Notes: a model not told the origin generated them from the letters alone. A stretch of 64,000 nucleotides of DNA from DAOTXR01 sp034435375 (GCA_034435375.1 DAOTXR010000052.1:234220-298219), one strand, 5' to 3'. Positions 27,150-37,100 are shown, numbered from the stretch's first letter. Numbers and translations: made by a program.

Positions 27150-28847
27150 TCAGCCAGTTGCATGTTCTGGCGCTTCGACCATCAGCGGCTTTCTGACCGG
27201 TGCGCCATCTTTGGGGGGAATCTGGCTCATCGCGTATTCGGCCAGCGCAGTGATCGTTAGGCTGGGATTGATGCCCGGATTGGCAGGCATGATCGAGCCG
27301 TCCACGACGAACAGACCGGGATAGTTGTGCACTTCACAATTCAAGCCGATTACTCCCTCGTCGGCATTCCGCCCGAACGGCACCCCGCCCAGAATATGAG
27401 CTGTGGTTGGGATGTTGAGCAGCCCTTCGTTGATCGCGCCTTGTGGCACGCCATTCGTGCGGGCAGCAAAGCGGCGAGTGACTTGGTGTCCAATAGGTAT
27501 CTCAGCCCGGATGGGGCGCTCGTCGTCACGGCGGGAGATCAGCCCCTGCCGAAAAAGCGTAAACAGGCCACGTCCCCAGCGCAGGCGCATCAGGTTGTCT
27601 TCAGTCTGCATAACCAGCAGGATCGTCGTTCGAAGCGCCCAGCGAGAAAAGACCCTGGCGTGCAGAAAATCGAGCGGATGGCGGACGATCTCCCACACAG
27701 TCTTGAGGGCGCGCATCACGAAGCCACTGTTCCCCGCCTCGATCAGCGGGGCAGCCAGGTTGCGCATAAATGAGGAGCGGTCTGGATAGCGCACTGGCTC
27801 AATTGCTGTGACCTCGTCGGCCCGGAACACTGAGGTGATAGCAATACCCTTAGAATAGTCGATTTGACGGGTGCGGGAGACAGCGCCAAGCAGGGCTTCG
27901 CTGTTGGTGCGGACCTCATCCCCCAGACGCGACGAAAGGTTTGGGAGCGAGCGGGTCACGTCGCGGCAGCGAAAGAGCAGCTTGAGCGTACCCAACACGC
28001 TGGCGGAGACGATAACGTTTCGTGTGCGCACGACGCGGATCGGTTTGATCGGCCAAGCTGTCGAAGAACGATAGGCAACCTCATAACGTGCGCCATCGAG
28101 CTGGCCCTCCGGCAGAGGGCGGATATCCACAGCTTCTGACTCGGCCAGGATCTTCGCCCCCCACTGCTCGGCAAAGTACAAGTAATTCTTAACCAGCGTG
28201 TTCTTGGCGTTGTAGCGGCATCCTACCATGCACCCACCACAGTGAGTGCACCCTGCCCGCTCTGGCCCTTCTCCGCCAAAGTAGGGGTCGGGGACAGTTT
28301 GGCCTTCTCTGGCTGGGTCGGTGAAAAAGACGGCCACGTGGGTCGGTTGGAAAGTGGATCCCATGCCCATCTCTTCAGCGATGGCTTGGAGCGCGTGATC
28401 GGCCTCCCACAGGCAAGGGTTAGGCGTAACACCAAGCATACGCTTAGCAGTCTCATAATGGGGTCGCAGGACTGTTTTCCAATCGGCCAGGTGACTCCAG
28501 GCTGGGGCTTCGAACATGCGATCATCAGGTTCCATCATAACGTTGGCATACACCAGGCTGCCACCGCCTACACCGCTGCCGTGCAACACCAGCACACCGT
28601 TGAGCAAGGTGAGGTTCTGGATTCCGAAGCAACGCAGGGCTGGAAGCCATAGGTACTTGAAGACATTCCAGTTGGTTTTGGCGAAATCTTGATCACGGAA
28701 GCGTTTGCCCCGCTCCAACACCAGCACGCCGTAGCCCTTCTCTGCCAGACGCATTGCTGAGACGCTGCCCCCAAATCCAGAGCCGATCACGACGAAATCG
28801 AAGATGCCATCACTGCGCCGAGTGGCTGCTTGCCTACTTGCTGTCAT
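27150..28847 (-). CDS. GMC-family FAD oxidoreductase (cholesterol-oxidase-like)
   Basis: About 565 residues. N-terminal FAD site VVIGSGFGGSVSAMRLAEKG; GSGVGGGSLVYANVM is the second FAD-contact motif of cholesterol oxidase-type GMC proteins; C-terminal FVVDGSIMPANPGINPSLTI with the substrate-site Asn/His region. A CTHCGGCMVGC segment near 210-220 (three or four Cys) is seen in a subset of these dehydrogenases and could hold a metal or Fe-S centre. ATG 28847 has AGGGAGAGAG upstream; ATG 28877 has none. Oxidises an alcohol or sterol-like hydroxyl; electron acceptor unknown, and in an anaerobe not necessarily oxygen. Confidence 0.88.
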   Translation of the reverse strand: MTASRQAATRRSDGIFDFVVIGSGFGGSVSAMRLAEKGYGVLVLERGKRFRDQDFAKTNWNVFKYLWLPALRCFGIQNLTLLNGVLVLHGSGVGGGSLVYANVMMEPDDRMFEAPAWSHLADWKTVLRPHYETAKRMLGVTPNPCLWEADHALQAIAEEMGMGSTFQPTHVAVFFTDPAREGQTVPDPYFGGEGPERAGCTHCGGCMVGCRYNAKNTLVKNYLYFAEQWGAKILAESEAVDIRPLPEGQLDGARYEVAYRSSTAWPIKPIRVVRTRNVIVSASVLGTLKLLFRCRDVTRSLPNLSSRLGDEVRTNSEALLGAVSRTRQIDYSKGIAITSVFRADEVTAIEPVRYPDRSSFMRNLAAPLIEAGNSGFVMRALKTVWEIVRHPLDFLHARVFSRWALRTTILLVMQTEDNLMRLRWGRGLFTLFRQGLISRRDDERPIRAEIPIGHQVTRRFAARTNGVPQGAINEGLLNIPTTAHILGGVPFGRNADEGVIGLNCEVHNYPGLFVVDGSIMPANPGINPSLTITALAEYAMSQIPPKDGAPVRKPLMVEAPEHATG

Positions 28848-29158
28848 GGGCTCTCTCCCTTGAGTACGTGTGGACATCTGATGAATCTAGTCTAATGACG
28901 GCTGCAGTGATTGTCCAGCCAGCGGGTAGAGCGACGCAGTGAGCCTCGGTCGCTACGAGGATCGCTGCAGCGCATGAGGAATATCTTCAATAGACTGAAG
29001 TTTGCACTCTAGAAACTAGAAAGGAACAATAGGGTCTGACCGAGGCTGGGCCATAAAAGTAACGTCACAGGCAGCAATGGCCTGGAGAAGTTGCCTGCAC
29101 ATAGGCCGATCAGCATTAGACCAGCCTTTGGCGGCCCGGCCTGTGGCCTAAAGGTTTC

Positions 29159-30073
29159 TCAGGACTTCTCGCCGGATTTGCCAGCAGACCCATCCTGCCC
29201 GACTGCTGGAGGTTTGCTGCCGGTTGGACTGGCTGGCTCGGCTTTCTCCTGAGCAGACACCAGTGCCCGCAGGGCGTCGGCGCTGACACGCATCACCCTA
29301 AAGCACATAAAGGGAAGCAATTCCTGTCCCATTTGCATTTTGCCGCGCTGCTGATCTGGGTAGTCGTAGAACTTGACCACATGCTTCCCAAATCGTTCCA
29401 GCAACTCCTTCTCAACGCTTGCCACGGCCTGTTTCGAGGTTCCCACCAGAAAATGGTCATCGCGTGGATGGCCGATAAACGAGCGTTTGGGATCAAGCTC
29501 GTGAAGGATGTCGCTGACGATCTTTGCTGCACTACGAATCACTTGATTGGAGGCGACCGGGCCATAGCGCTTGCCGAAGGCCTCGATGTGCTCGATCTGC
29601 ACGTCGAGGAAAACGCTGTCTGGGTCTTCAAGCAACTTGGGAAGCCGCTCACGGATCAGCGCCATGTTGGGCAGGCTGGTACGTGCATCCACCAATGGCA
29701 TACCGCCCAGCCGGTCGATGATGTTGTGGACACGCAACCGCAGTTCCTCCACATCAAACGGCTTGGTGATGTAGTCATCGGCCCCCAGTTCCAGACCCTC
29801 TAGCTTGTCACGTCGGTCATCTTTCTGAGTTAGGAAAATAATAGGAATCTTGTTAGTGCGCTCGTCGCGACGCAATCGTCGGCATACCTCGTAGCCGTCC
29901 ATATCTGGCAGCATAATGTCCAGGATGATCACCCGGGGCCGGTGCTCAATGGCCATCTTGACTGCGTCTGTGCCGTTCAGGGCATTGATCACCTGGTAGC
30001 CAACAATTTCAAAGTAGCGCCGCAGCAAATCAGATGTGATGACCTCGTCCTCTACGACTAGCAGCTTGTCCAT
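29159..30073 (-). CDS. Response regulator with degenerate GGDEF-like output domain
   Basis: 304 residues. Receiver domain 1-120 with acidic pocket VVEDE, phospho-acceptor Asp52 (VIILDIMLPDMDG) and Lys in ITKPFD. The output domain (about 130-270) has the length and predicted pattern of a GGDEF fold (TSLPNMALIRERL entry helix) but the catalytic loop reads GHPRDDHFLVG, so diguanylate cyclase activity is unlikely. Charged Ser/Lys/Pro tail. Start ATG 30073 (MDKLLVVEDE); the frame extends to GTG 30121. Lies downstream of the receiver-ATPase gene, same strand, 83-nt gap. Confidence 0.85.
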   Translation of the reverse strand: MDKLLVVEDEVITSDLLRRYFEIVGYQVINALNGTDAVKMAIEHRPRVIILDIMLPDMDGYEVCRRLRRDERTNKIPIIFLTQKDDRRDKLEGLELGADDYITKPFDVEELRLRVHNIIDRLGGMPLVDARTSLPNMALIRERLPKLLEDPDSVFLDVQIEHIEAFGKRYGPVASNQVIRSAAKIVSDILHELDPKRSFIGHPRDDHFLVGTSKQAVASVEKELLERFGKHVVKFYDYPDQQRGKMQMGQELLPFMCFRVMRVSADALRALVSAQEKAEPASPTGSKPPAVGQDGSAGKSGEKS

Positions 30074-30156
30074 ACTGTTGCCCCATGAGTGCTCGATCCC
30101 GCCTGAACCGCCTTCCTCCACGTTTACACGGTCTGGCCCCCCTGACCAGGATGCTT

Positions 30157-31410
30157 CTAGAGCTGCCTGGCCAGGTGGAGGATCGTACGTGAGAACAGCG
30201 AGTTGGGCCGAGACATAACCAGCGGCGTTCCTTCAGTCAGAGCGTTGACCTGTTCAGGCTCGTAAGGAATGTTGGCGACCAGCGGACGGTTAAGAGTCTG
30301 CATAACCTGCTCGAAGCTAGCTCCGTGTGGACGGGTCTGGTTGAAGACCACATGCTGTTGACCGGACAGGTTGAGCTGCTCGATAGTCGCCAACGCATCG
30401 GCTGCGGTCAGCAAGTCTGCTGGATCGTTGCCCGCGACCAGCACGATATGTTGGGCTTGACGTAAGGCCATAACGCTCATCGCATTGATGGTGGATGGCA
30501 GATCGACAACGATGCGACGGAAACCCTCGGCCAGCACCTCTAGAATGTATTGCAGGCTATCGTTGCTGAGCCGCTCCTGCACAGGTTGAAGCGGCGCAGC
30601 CATGACAGCCACGCCTGCCCGGTGCTCAAGCATGAGCGCACGGGCAATGCCTCTTTTGTCGCTGCCCGGCGCTACCCCAACTAGGTCACACCAGGTAGCG
30701 CGGGGGGGGACCATCCGAAGCTGGACCGCGACCTTGCCATTCCGGGTATTGAGGTCCATGATGCACGACCGTCCGAACTGCATCAGCCCCAGACCCAGGT
30801 TGACGACCATGGTAGTGGTGCCTACGCCTCCACCCAGCCCCATGACAGCCACTACCGGCAGACCCGTCGGCTGGGCTTGGGCCGGGAAAGATACCGGTGG
30901 GGCCTGTGGTTCAGGCGGCGCTGGCGCTGAAACGGGTCTTGAAGTCACTGCTTCAAAACCAGGAGGTGGCGGCGGAGCCGCCTTTGGCTCCGGGGAGGGT
31001 GGTGTGCTGGCTGGCGCCTCGATTGGAGCAGGCTTGTTGCGCGGACCGCTTGCCAGCAGCTCTTCGACATGCCGGACGAGGTCGTCGCGGGTGACAGGTT
31101 TGGTCACAAAGTCATCTGCCCCGGAGTCTTCTGCCCTTTCACGCTGCTCAGATTGGGACAAAGCAGTCAGGATCAGTAGGGGGATGTCTTGTGTGCTCGC
31201 ATCTTCGCGCAGCGTGCGGCACACATCGTAACCGCTCATGTCGGGCATCATCACATCGACAATTGCCATTTCGGGGCGTTCGCGGCGTGCCGTCTCGATG
31301 CCCTCCTTGCCATTGCTCGCCAGGATGGGCGTATGGCCTGCACGCCGGAGCATGAGACTCATCATCTGAAGCAAACTTGCGTCGTCGTCGATGACAAGAA
31401 TTCGTGCCAT
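30157..31410 (-). CDS. Receiver domain fused to CpaE/MinD-like ATPase
   Basis: 417 residues. CheY receiver 1-120 (IDDD pocket, Asp52 in VDVMMPDMSG, Lys in VTKPV), a Pro/Ala-rich linker (about 130-190), then a MinD/ParA-type domain: GLGGGVGTTTMVVNLG, a CpaE-style deviant P-loop in which the usual GKT is GTT, and IVDLPSTINAMSV as switch II. CpaE-like proteins localise pilus or secretion machinery; no tad/cpa genes are in the window. With the neighbouring receiver-GGDEF-like protein it looks like a two-component output for cell-surface or polar organisation. Confidence 0.88.
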   Translation of the reverse strand: MARILVIDDDASLLQMMSLMLRRAGHTPILASNGKEGIETARRERPEMAIVDVMMPDMSGYDVCRTLREDASTQDIPLLILTALSQSEQRERAEDSGADDFVTKPVTRDDLVRHVEELLASGPRNKPAPIEAPASTPPSPEPKAAPPPPPGFEAVTSRPVSAPAPPEPQAPPVSFPAQAQPTGLPVVAVMGLGGGVGTTTMVVNLGLGLMQFGRSCIMDLNTRNGKVAVQLRMVPPRATWCDLVGVAPGSDKRGIARALMLEHRAGVAVMAAPLQPVQERLSNDSLQYILEVLAEGFRRIVVDLPSTINAMSVMALRQAQHIVLVAGNDPADLLTAADALATIEQLNLSGQQHVVFNQTRPHGASFEQVMQTLNRPLVANIPYEPEQVNALTEGTPLVMSRPNSLFSRTILHLARQL

Positions 31411-31753
31411 GACTTTATACCAGCCTCACTATCCAAGCCTGACATAGAAGGGGCAGGAATCGAGAATAAGATCACGTGTCATGTGAAAATCTGATACTCC
31501 ACCAATTTTACGCGAATTGCTTAGGAGGTCAATCGCAAGAGAGTGTCTAACAGAGTGGATATGGAGGGCTAAAATCCCTGACCCGCTAACACCGTGACCA
31601 CCCTTTTGAGCACTCCCCAATCGCAAGAACAGGAGACAAGGAGGTCGATGCTGCTGCAAAGAGCGGTTCTGATCATCAGTAGCATCTCAAGGTGAAAGGA
31701 GGAATGACATTCAACCTTGATGACCGAAGGCGCCTACCTTCCTCCAGGCAGTT
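31411..31753. other. Gene-free interval
   Basis: 343 nt between two minus-strand genes. Two plus-strand AGGAGG-ATG pairs occur (31640s and 31690s), but the ORFs they open are 15 codons long or run antisense into murJ. Nothing else seen. Confidence 0.4.
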
Positions 31754-33388
31754 CTATCTCGTCAGTCGCTGTCGGACGGCGGCCCACAGTAATTGGGGTT
31801 CCTCCAAACCCAGCAGGGTCGTCAGGCCGACATACAGCCCTGCCCCCAGCAATCCTGGCACCGCGACGGCCAGCAGCTCAACCAGGTCGCCCCTGACCAG
31901 AAAGAGCGCCTCGATTCCCACCAGGCTACCATAGATTGCCAGCCCCATCACACCAGCCGCAGCCAGAACTACTCCCAATGCACGCCCCAGGCCCATCTCG
32001 CGCCACCCACCGATGCGCCTGCCCAACAACAACGCCGAGATCAGCGTGTGGAGCAGATGTTTAAACGAGTCGGCGATCATCAAACTGAACAATCCCCAGG
32101 TGGGCAACAGTCCGGCGGCCAGCAACAGATAGGCCACAATGGTTCCCACACCGATCAGGGAGGGGGTTAGTGTGTCCTGCCGTGCATAGAAGGCAAACAC
32201 CAGGAGCAGGTCGACAGCGGCAAAGGGCAAGCCCAGCAGGTAACAGCGCAACGCCCAGGAAGTCATCACCGTGTCGAGCGGCACAAAGCTGCCGTGCTCA
32301 TACAGCAGTGCGACGGTGGGTTCGGAGAGCAGAAACAGCCCTACTGTGGCCGGGACAATCAGCACGATCACCAACCGCAGGCCGCGGGCCAACATGCTCC
32401 GAAATGCGCCATTGGAATTGCCGGCTGTCTCGCCAGCCGCATAAGCTGACAGAGTAGGCAGCACTGCCAGCGAGATGGCCGTGGCGACCAATCCCTGGGG
32501 CAGTTGGGTCAGATATGTGGCGTAACCCATCCATGAGATACCGCCCTCACCAGTCTGTGAGGCTAAGTTGTAACTGATTGGACGGCTGATCAGTACGTCC
32601 GCTGCCAGCGGGATCAGACTGGGGATGTACAGCAGTGCCACGCGACGCAGGCCGGGATGCGAGAGCCTGAGTCCAAGTCGCAAGCCTGTATCGCGCAGTC
32701 CTGGAAGCTGCAGCACAACCTGTCCGACTGCTCCACTCAGCAGCCCTACAGCCATCGATGCGACGCCAAGCTGCCTGTGAAACAGCAGAGCAGCAACTAC
32801 AATGCAGGCATTGAACACCGCTGCTGTGAATGAGGGGTAGCTGAATCGCTTGAGAGCATAAAGCAACCCAGACAGCACCCCCGACAGGCTCAGGAAAAGC
32901 ACTGCCGGAACGGTGATGCGCATCAGCCGGGCAGCCAGGGTCAACGTCTCCGGTGTGGAGCTGCTGCTGATGGCGAAAGCAACCTGCGGGGCGAAAATCT
33001 CAATCGCCACCACTGTGGCTGCCAGCACGGCAACCGTCAGACTAAGCAATGCATTGACCAGTTCCCACAGCTCCTGACGGTTTTCTGATGCATAGCTGCT
33101 GAACACTGGCACCAAAGCGCCGTTGACCATCCCACCAATCAGCAGGTCATACAACATGGTAGGAACGATCGTCGCAATTCCGTAAGCATCGACTGCGCCG
33201 CCTGCCCCAAAGAAGTGCGATTTGACCGTTTCACGTGCCAGTCCCAGCACCCGGCTGGTGATATTGCCCAGCGCGATCAGGCTAGCCGCGTGGGCAATCT
33301 GTGTCGTTTCGCGGACTTCAGACTCAGAAGGCAAACCCGGTGGGGACACAGAGAAGGCATCTTTCTGGATGGTCGGCTCGACGCCCAT
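31754..33388 (-). CDS. murJ: MurJ/MviN-type lipid II flippase
   Basis: About 544 residues with some 14 hydrophobic helices. The N-terminal block ALGNITSRVLGLARETVKSHFFG is the MurJ signature (Arg residues in TM1-loop that bind the pyrophosphate), followed by DAYGIATIVPTMLYDLLIGG. Moves undecaprenyl-linked peptidoglycan precursor across the membrane. Start placed at ATG 33388: the longer frame to 33553 would overlap the first base of the divergent glycosylase gene and adds 55 Arg-rich residues not seen in the family. Confidence 0.9.
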   Translation of the reverse strand: MGVEPTIQKDAFSVSPPGLPSESEVRETTQIAHAASLIALGNITSRVLGLARETVKSHFFGAGGAVDAYGIATIVPTMLYDLLIGGMVNGALVPVFSSYASENRQELWELVNALLSLTVAVLAATVVAIEIFAPQVAFAISSSSTPETLTLAARLMRITVPAVLFLSLSGVLSGLLYALKRFSYPSFTAAVFNACIVVAALLFHRQLGVASMAVGLLSGAVGQVVLQLPGLRDTGLRLGLRLSHPGLRRVALLYIPSLIPLAADVLISRPISYNLASQTGEGGISWMGYATYLTQLPQGLVATAISLAVLPTLSAYAAGETAGNSNGAFRSMLARGLRLVIVLIVPATVGLFLLSEPTVALLYEHGSFVPLDTVMTSWALRCYLLGLPFAAVDLLLVFAFYARQDTLTPSLIGVGTIVAYLLLAAGLLPTWGLFSLMIADSFKHLLHTLISALLLGRRIGGWREMGLGRALGVVLAAAGVMGLAIYGSLVGIEALFLVRGDLVELLAVAVPGLLGAGLYVGLTTLLGLEEPQLLWAAVRQRLTR

Positions 33389-33552
33389 GTAGTCACGTCC
33401 CTGGAAAGAATAACGCGCCTGATTGTACTGGGCACTATCAGGGGTCGCAATACGCCCTCCCGGCGCTTGAAATGCGGCTGTCCTGCGTGGTAAGGTCAGA
33501 TTGCGTCTATCTGGAGTATGATTCCTGAAACTGTTTCCTCGTCGGAGCGACA

Positions 33553-34191
33553 ATGCTCGTAAACACCGTCCATGACCTGATTGACCGACTCGTCACCCTA
33601 CCGGGTTCAGAACAACTCGCCAATCCCTACGCCCCGGTTGACGATTCTAGGGCAGCCATCCGACGAGACAATCTGGCACGCTACTTGGTTGACATGCAGC
33701 AACGCCAGCCCCGTGTGTTGATGTTGGCCGAGGCCCCGGGGCATCGGGGTTGTGCGCTGAGTGGCATCCCAGTGACAAGCGAGCGCATTATGCTGCGGGG
33801 AGTCGCAAAGTGGGGGCTGTTTGGGGAGGGCTATCGTGCAACCAGTGGCCATCCGCAGGGGGTAGCTGAAATGACCGCTACGATTCTGTGGAGCGCACTC
33901 ATTCGGTACGCCGATCAGCCACCGCTGATCTGGAATGCGCTCCCGCTTCACCCACACCTGCCGAGCCGGCCACAGTCCAATCGGACTCCCACTGCCATTG
34001 AGCAGCGTATAGGTCTCCCGTTCATCCGAGCTGTATGTGACTTGTTCTCGTTTGATCTGATCCTGGCGGTGGGGCGCAAGGCTCAGGGCGCTCTGGACAT
34101 GCTGAGCTTGCCCTATGTCCCTCTACGGCACCCCTCACAAGGGGGGAAAGCGACATTCGAGGAGGGGATGCGAGGAGTGTTTAGGGTCTGA
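33553..34191 (+). CDS. Uracil-DNA glycosylase family protein
   Basis: 212 residues. AEAPGHRGCALSGIPVTSE is the water-activating/Pro loop region of this divergent UDG branch, WNALPLHPH the middle motif, and RHPSQGGKATF the C-terminal DNA-intercalating loop with its His. The branch differs from Ung (GQDPYH) and family 4 (GEAPG with Fe-S Cys); no Fe-S cysteine set is visible. Removes uracil or a related damaged base from DNA. GGAG lies 5 nt before the ATG. Ends 11 nt from the convergent histidine kinase gene. Confidence 0.82.
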   Translation: MLVNTVHDLIDRLVTLPGSEQLANPYAPVDDSRAAIRRDNLARYLVDMQQRQPRVLMLAEAPGHRGCALSGIPVTSERIMLRGVAKWGLFGEGYRATSGHPQGVAEMTATILWSALIRYADQPPLIWNALPLHPHLPSRPQSNRTPTAIEQRIGLPFIRAVCDLFSFDLILAVGRKAQGALDMLSLPYVPLRHPSQGGKATFEEGMRGVFRV

Positions 34192-34202
34192 GGCAGCCGT
34201 CG

Positions 34203-36026
34203 TCAATTGCTGCTGGCAGCCTGCGATGAGGCGCTGGCCGCGGTCTCTGCCTGGCGGTGCGTTTCCTCAGCCTTGCGCAGGTTGACTATCTCTAGCGGAA
34301 TGGCAACCACCATGGTGGTACCCTGACCCTGCACTGACTGGATGGTGAGGTCCCCTTCGACCAGCGCTGCGCGTTCCTGGAGGTTGATCAAGCCCAGATG
34401 CCCCTCGCGTTGACGAGCTTCGGCAAGAGCCTTCTCGACGTCAAAGCCGCGCCCATTGTCGCTGATCTCCAGGACCAGCGCATTCTGGCGCACAGTCAGC
34501 CTGATCCGGATCAGCTGGGCCGTGGCATGTTTGCGGGCATTGTTGACCGCCTCTGTAGCGATGGAGAACAGAGTCAGAGTGGTCTGGCCATCGAGCAGTT
34601 GATCGCAGTTGTCCTCGACCGTCACCTCCACATCCTGGTCGTAGGTCTCCTTCATCTTGCTGGCTAGCTGTTCTAGCCCGGCCCCAAGGCCCTGTTCGAG
34701 CGCTTTGGGCCGCAACTCGAACAGCAACGCACGGATCTCTTTGGTCGTCCGGCGGGCCATCTCCTCGATCTGGTATAACTCGCTGACTGCCGACTCGGGC
34801 TTCTTCTCAATCAATCGTCGGATGTAATTAAGCCGCATGGTGATGGCTGCCACACTTTGCGTGGGGCCATCGTGCAATTCACTGGCAAGCTGGGCGCGGG
34901 CTGACTTCTCGACCTCGATGATGCGGTCGCGCTGCTCGCGCAGTGACACGTAGAGCTTGGCGTTATACAATGAGGCAGCCGCCTGATTGGCGACGGCTCG
35001 CATCAATTCTACATGGAGGTCTCGGAAAGCATCTTCTTCCATGCTGCCAACCAGCATGACGCCGTAGGATACCTCTTTGCCCGTGCTCAGTGGCAGGCAC
35101 ATCACTGTCTTGCATGTCCGAAAGGTCTGAAACTGCTGAAGTTCAGTGTCACTGGTTGGGGCGTTGGCTATGGTCGGTCTGAGAGTGCTGATTGCTTTGC
35201 CAATGGTGCTCGCCAGGCCAGGGACAACCACATGATAGTCACTGGGCATCACGCTTGCGCTGGCCCGCGCCATACGTAGCACGGTACCCAGCTCCTCGTC
35301 GTTGTCAAAGAGCAGAATTGCAGCAAACAGAGGAGGTCGAACCCCTACCCGTTCCAGTCCTTCCAGGCCGAACTCTACGGCAGACGACAGCACACGCTTG
35401 GGGTCAAGTTGAGAGGCGCTAAGCACATCGACCATCTCATACACCACGCGCATGTACTCGTTGGCCAACCGTGTGACCTGCTCGGCGCGCTGCCCGCGGC
35501 TGCGCAACAGGTCGCGCAATGCAGCCTCCTCAGTCCTGTCGTGGCTGAGCAGGGCGCTGATCGGTCCGACAGCCGGCAGGGCAACCGCTGTCAGGATGAG
35601 AGTGGGCAGGTCAAGGGTAGATTGCCCGGACATGGCGATCTGAGGGATCTGAGTGGCTGCCGCAACCACAAAGCCAGTGATCAGGCTGGGCATCCAATTG
35701 AAATAGAACCCCGTGACGGCAGCAGGTATCAGCCCCAGCCATACCAGGCGTGCATCGATGGCAAACACAGCCGTGCCCACCAATCCGACATCGAGCGCCA
35801 CAGTCAACGCTGTCATGCTGCGCGACCAGTAGGTGTAGATGAGCAACAGGGCCAACAGCAGGTTAGAAACGGTGGCCGCCACTCCGACGACGATCATCGG
35901 AGCAACTTTCGACTCAAGTGATGCGCTGGAGTCAAACAGGGTCAGTACCAACACCCCCAGGGGGATCATCCACCTCAGCCCAAAAAGCGCCCACTCTCTG
36001 TGAGAAACCGGTATTCGCTTAAACAC
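34203..36026 (-). CDS. Membrane sensor histidine kinase, NarL/DesK class, with GAF domain
   Basis: 607 residues. Five or six TM helices in 1-165, a short helix, GAF domain about 190-350, HisKA_3 dimerisation helix with phospho-acceptor His385 in ASELHDGPTQSV, and an HATPase_c domain with EAVNNARKHA (N-box) and ISDNGRGFD (G1). The C-terminal tail is Ala/Ser/Glu rich. This class phosphorylates LuxR/NarL-type response regulators; none is adjacent, so it is an orphan in this window. Confidence 0.93.
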   Translation of the reverse strand: MFKRIPVSHREWALFGLRWMIPLGVLVLTLFDSSASLESKVAPMIVVGVAATVSNLLLALLLIYTYWSRSMTALTVALDVGLVGTAVFAIDARLVWLGLIPAAVTGFYFNWMPSLITGFVVAAATQIPQIAMSGQSTLDLPTLILTAVALPAVGPISALLSHDRTEEAALRDLLRSRGQRAEQVTRLANEYMRVVYEMVDVLSASQLDPKRVLSSAVEFGLEGLERVGVRPPLFAAILLFDNDEELGTVLRMARASASVMPSDYHVVVPGLASTIGKAISTLRPTIANAPTSDTELQQFQTFRTCKTVMCLPLSTGKEVSYGVMLVGSMEEDAFRDLHVELMRAVANQAAASLYNAKLYVSLREQRDRIIEVEKSARAQLASELHDGPTQSVAAITMRLNYIRRLIEKKPESAVSELYQIEEMARRTTKEIRALLFELRPKALEQGLGAGLEQLASKMKETYDQDVEVTVEDNCDQLLDGQTTLTLFSIATEAVNNARKHATAQLIRIRLTVRQNALVLEISDNGRGFDVEKALAEARQREGHLGLINLQERAALVEGDLTIQSVQGQGTTMVVAIPLEIVNLRKAEETHRQAETAASASSQAASSN

Positions 36027-36122
36027 AGGAGTCTATCCCATCCGAATCACCTTAAGAATGAAAATGCGGCGCACACCACGCTAGTCCTTCATGGGTGCTG
36101 CCGCATGTCAGTTCCTCTTGAA

Positions 36123-36196
<74 letters not shown>

Positions 36197-36209
36197 AACG
36201 ATGGTTGAC

Positions 36210-36238
36210 ATTATAGCATTGGCACCCATGCCTGGCAA
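36210..36238 (-). promoter_or_regulatory. Promoter of tRNA-Val
   Basis: On the minus strand TTGCCA, 17-nt spacer, TATAAT preceded by TGC (extended -10). Expected start a few bases before the mature 5' end. Confidence 0.7.
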
Positions 36239-36457
36239 CTATCTTGGAGCACGAATTCTTAATTCGAGATAGCTGCCCTCTCCTCACAAGTGTACCTGCA
36301 CTCAGCCCAAGCGCAAGAGACCGATAGGCTTTTGTGATGAGGCAACATCGTTGTCAGGCGATACCTAAGATGATAGACTCTGTCTAAAATTAGGCAAGAT
36401 TCCATCGCGTTGGCCGATACTGCCTGTGGAATCGTCGACAATGGAGGGGAAAAACTG

Positions 36458-37075
36458 TTGGACAGGCAACGCCGCGATCTTGAAGAACAAATGCAGCGCG
36501 AAGGTCGGCTGCCCCCTGGCCAGTCGCTGACGCTCAAGTTCCCGGTTCTGCACTACGGACCAGTGCCGTCATTCGATGCCAAGACCTGGACACTACGGGT
36601 GTTTGGCCTAGTAAACAATGAGAAGTCCTGGACCTGGGATGAATTTCTCAAGCTACCCACTAAGACGGTTACATGTGATATTCATTGCGTCACCCGCTGG
36701 AGCAAGTTCGATACGGTCTGGGAGGGTGTGCCTTTCCGCCATGTAGCTGAACTGGTGGGTGTGAGGCCGGAGGCCAAATTTGTCATCGCCCACTGTGAGT
36801 ATGGCTTCACCACCAATGTGCCGCTCGAGGTTATGATGGATGACGATGTGCTACTGGCCTACAAATACGATGGGCAATTCCTGGAACCCGACCATGGCTT
36901 CCCGCTGCGCACCTTGGTCCCCAAGCGTTACTTCTGGAAGAGCGCTAAGTGGCTACGCGGCATTGAGTTTACCGACCGCGACCGTCCCGGTTTCTGGGAA
37001 CAAGCAGGTTACCACAATGAGGCTGATCCCTGGCTGGAGCAACGCCACGCACGGTGGACTGGATTGGGGTGGTAG
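36458..37075 (+). CDS. Molybdopterin-dependent oxidoreductase, sulfite-oxidase fold
   Basis: 205 residues, a single Mo-cofactor domain without the C-terminal dimerisation domain. Conserved core VTCDIHCVTRWS supplies the Mo ligand (Cys77, numbering from the TTG); then WEGVPFRHV, and C-terminal DHGFPLRTLVPKRYFWKSAKW, typical of small YedY/MsrP-like proteins in Chloroflexi and archaea. No Tat signal is visible, so it appears cytoplasmic. Start: TTG 36458 with GGAGGGG eight bases upstream; an alternative TTG at 36410 has no ribosome site. Substrate (sulfite, sulfoxide or other) unknown. A stem-loop terminator follows. Confidence 0.83.
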   Translation: MDRQRRDLEEQMQREGRLPPGQSLTLKFPVLHYGPVPSFDAKTWTLRVFGLVNNEKSWTWDEFLKLPTKTVTCDIHCVTRWSKFDTVWEGVPFRHVAELVGVRPEAKFVIAHCEYGFTTNVPLEVMMDDDVLLAYKYDGQFLEPDHGFPLRTLVPKRYFWKSAKWLRGIEFTDRDRPGFWEQAGYHNEADPWLEQRHARWTGLGW

Positions 37076-37100
37076 CCCGACTCATGGGCTGGGGAACAGA

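Noticed and set aside
31640..31760. Two plus-strand micro-ORFs with good Shine-Dalgarno sites
   Set aside because: One is 15 codons, the other runs antisense into murJ; no further sign of coding.
34398..35921. Several 60-170-codon plus-strand frames opposite the histidine kinase
   Set aside because: Antisense shadows of a GC-rich gene with all kinase motifs on the minus strand.
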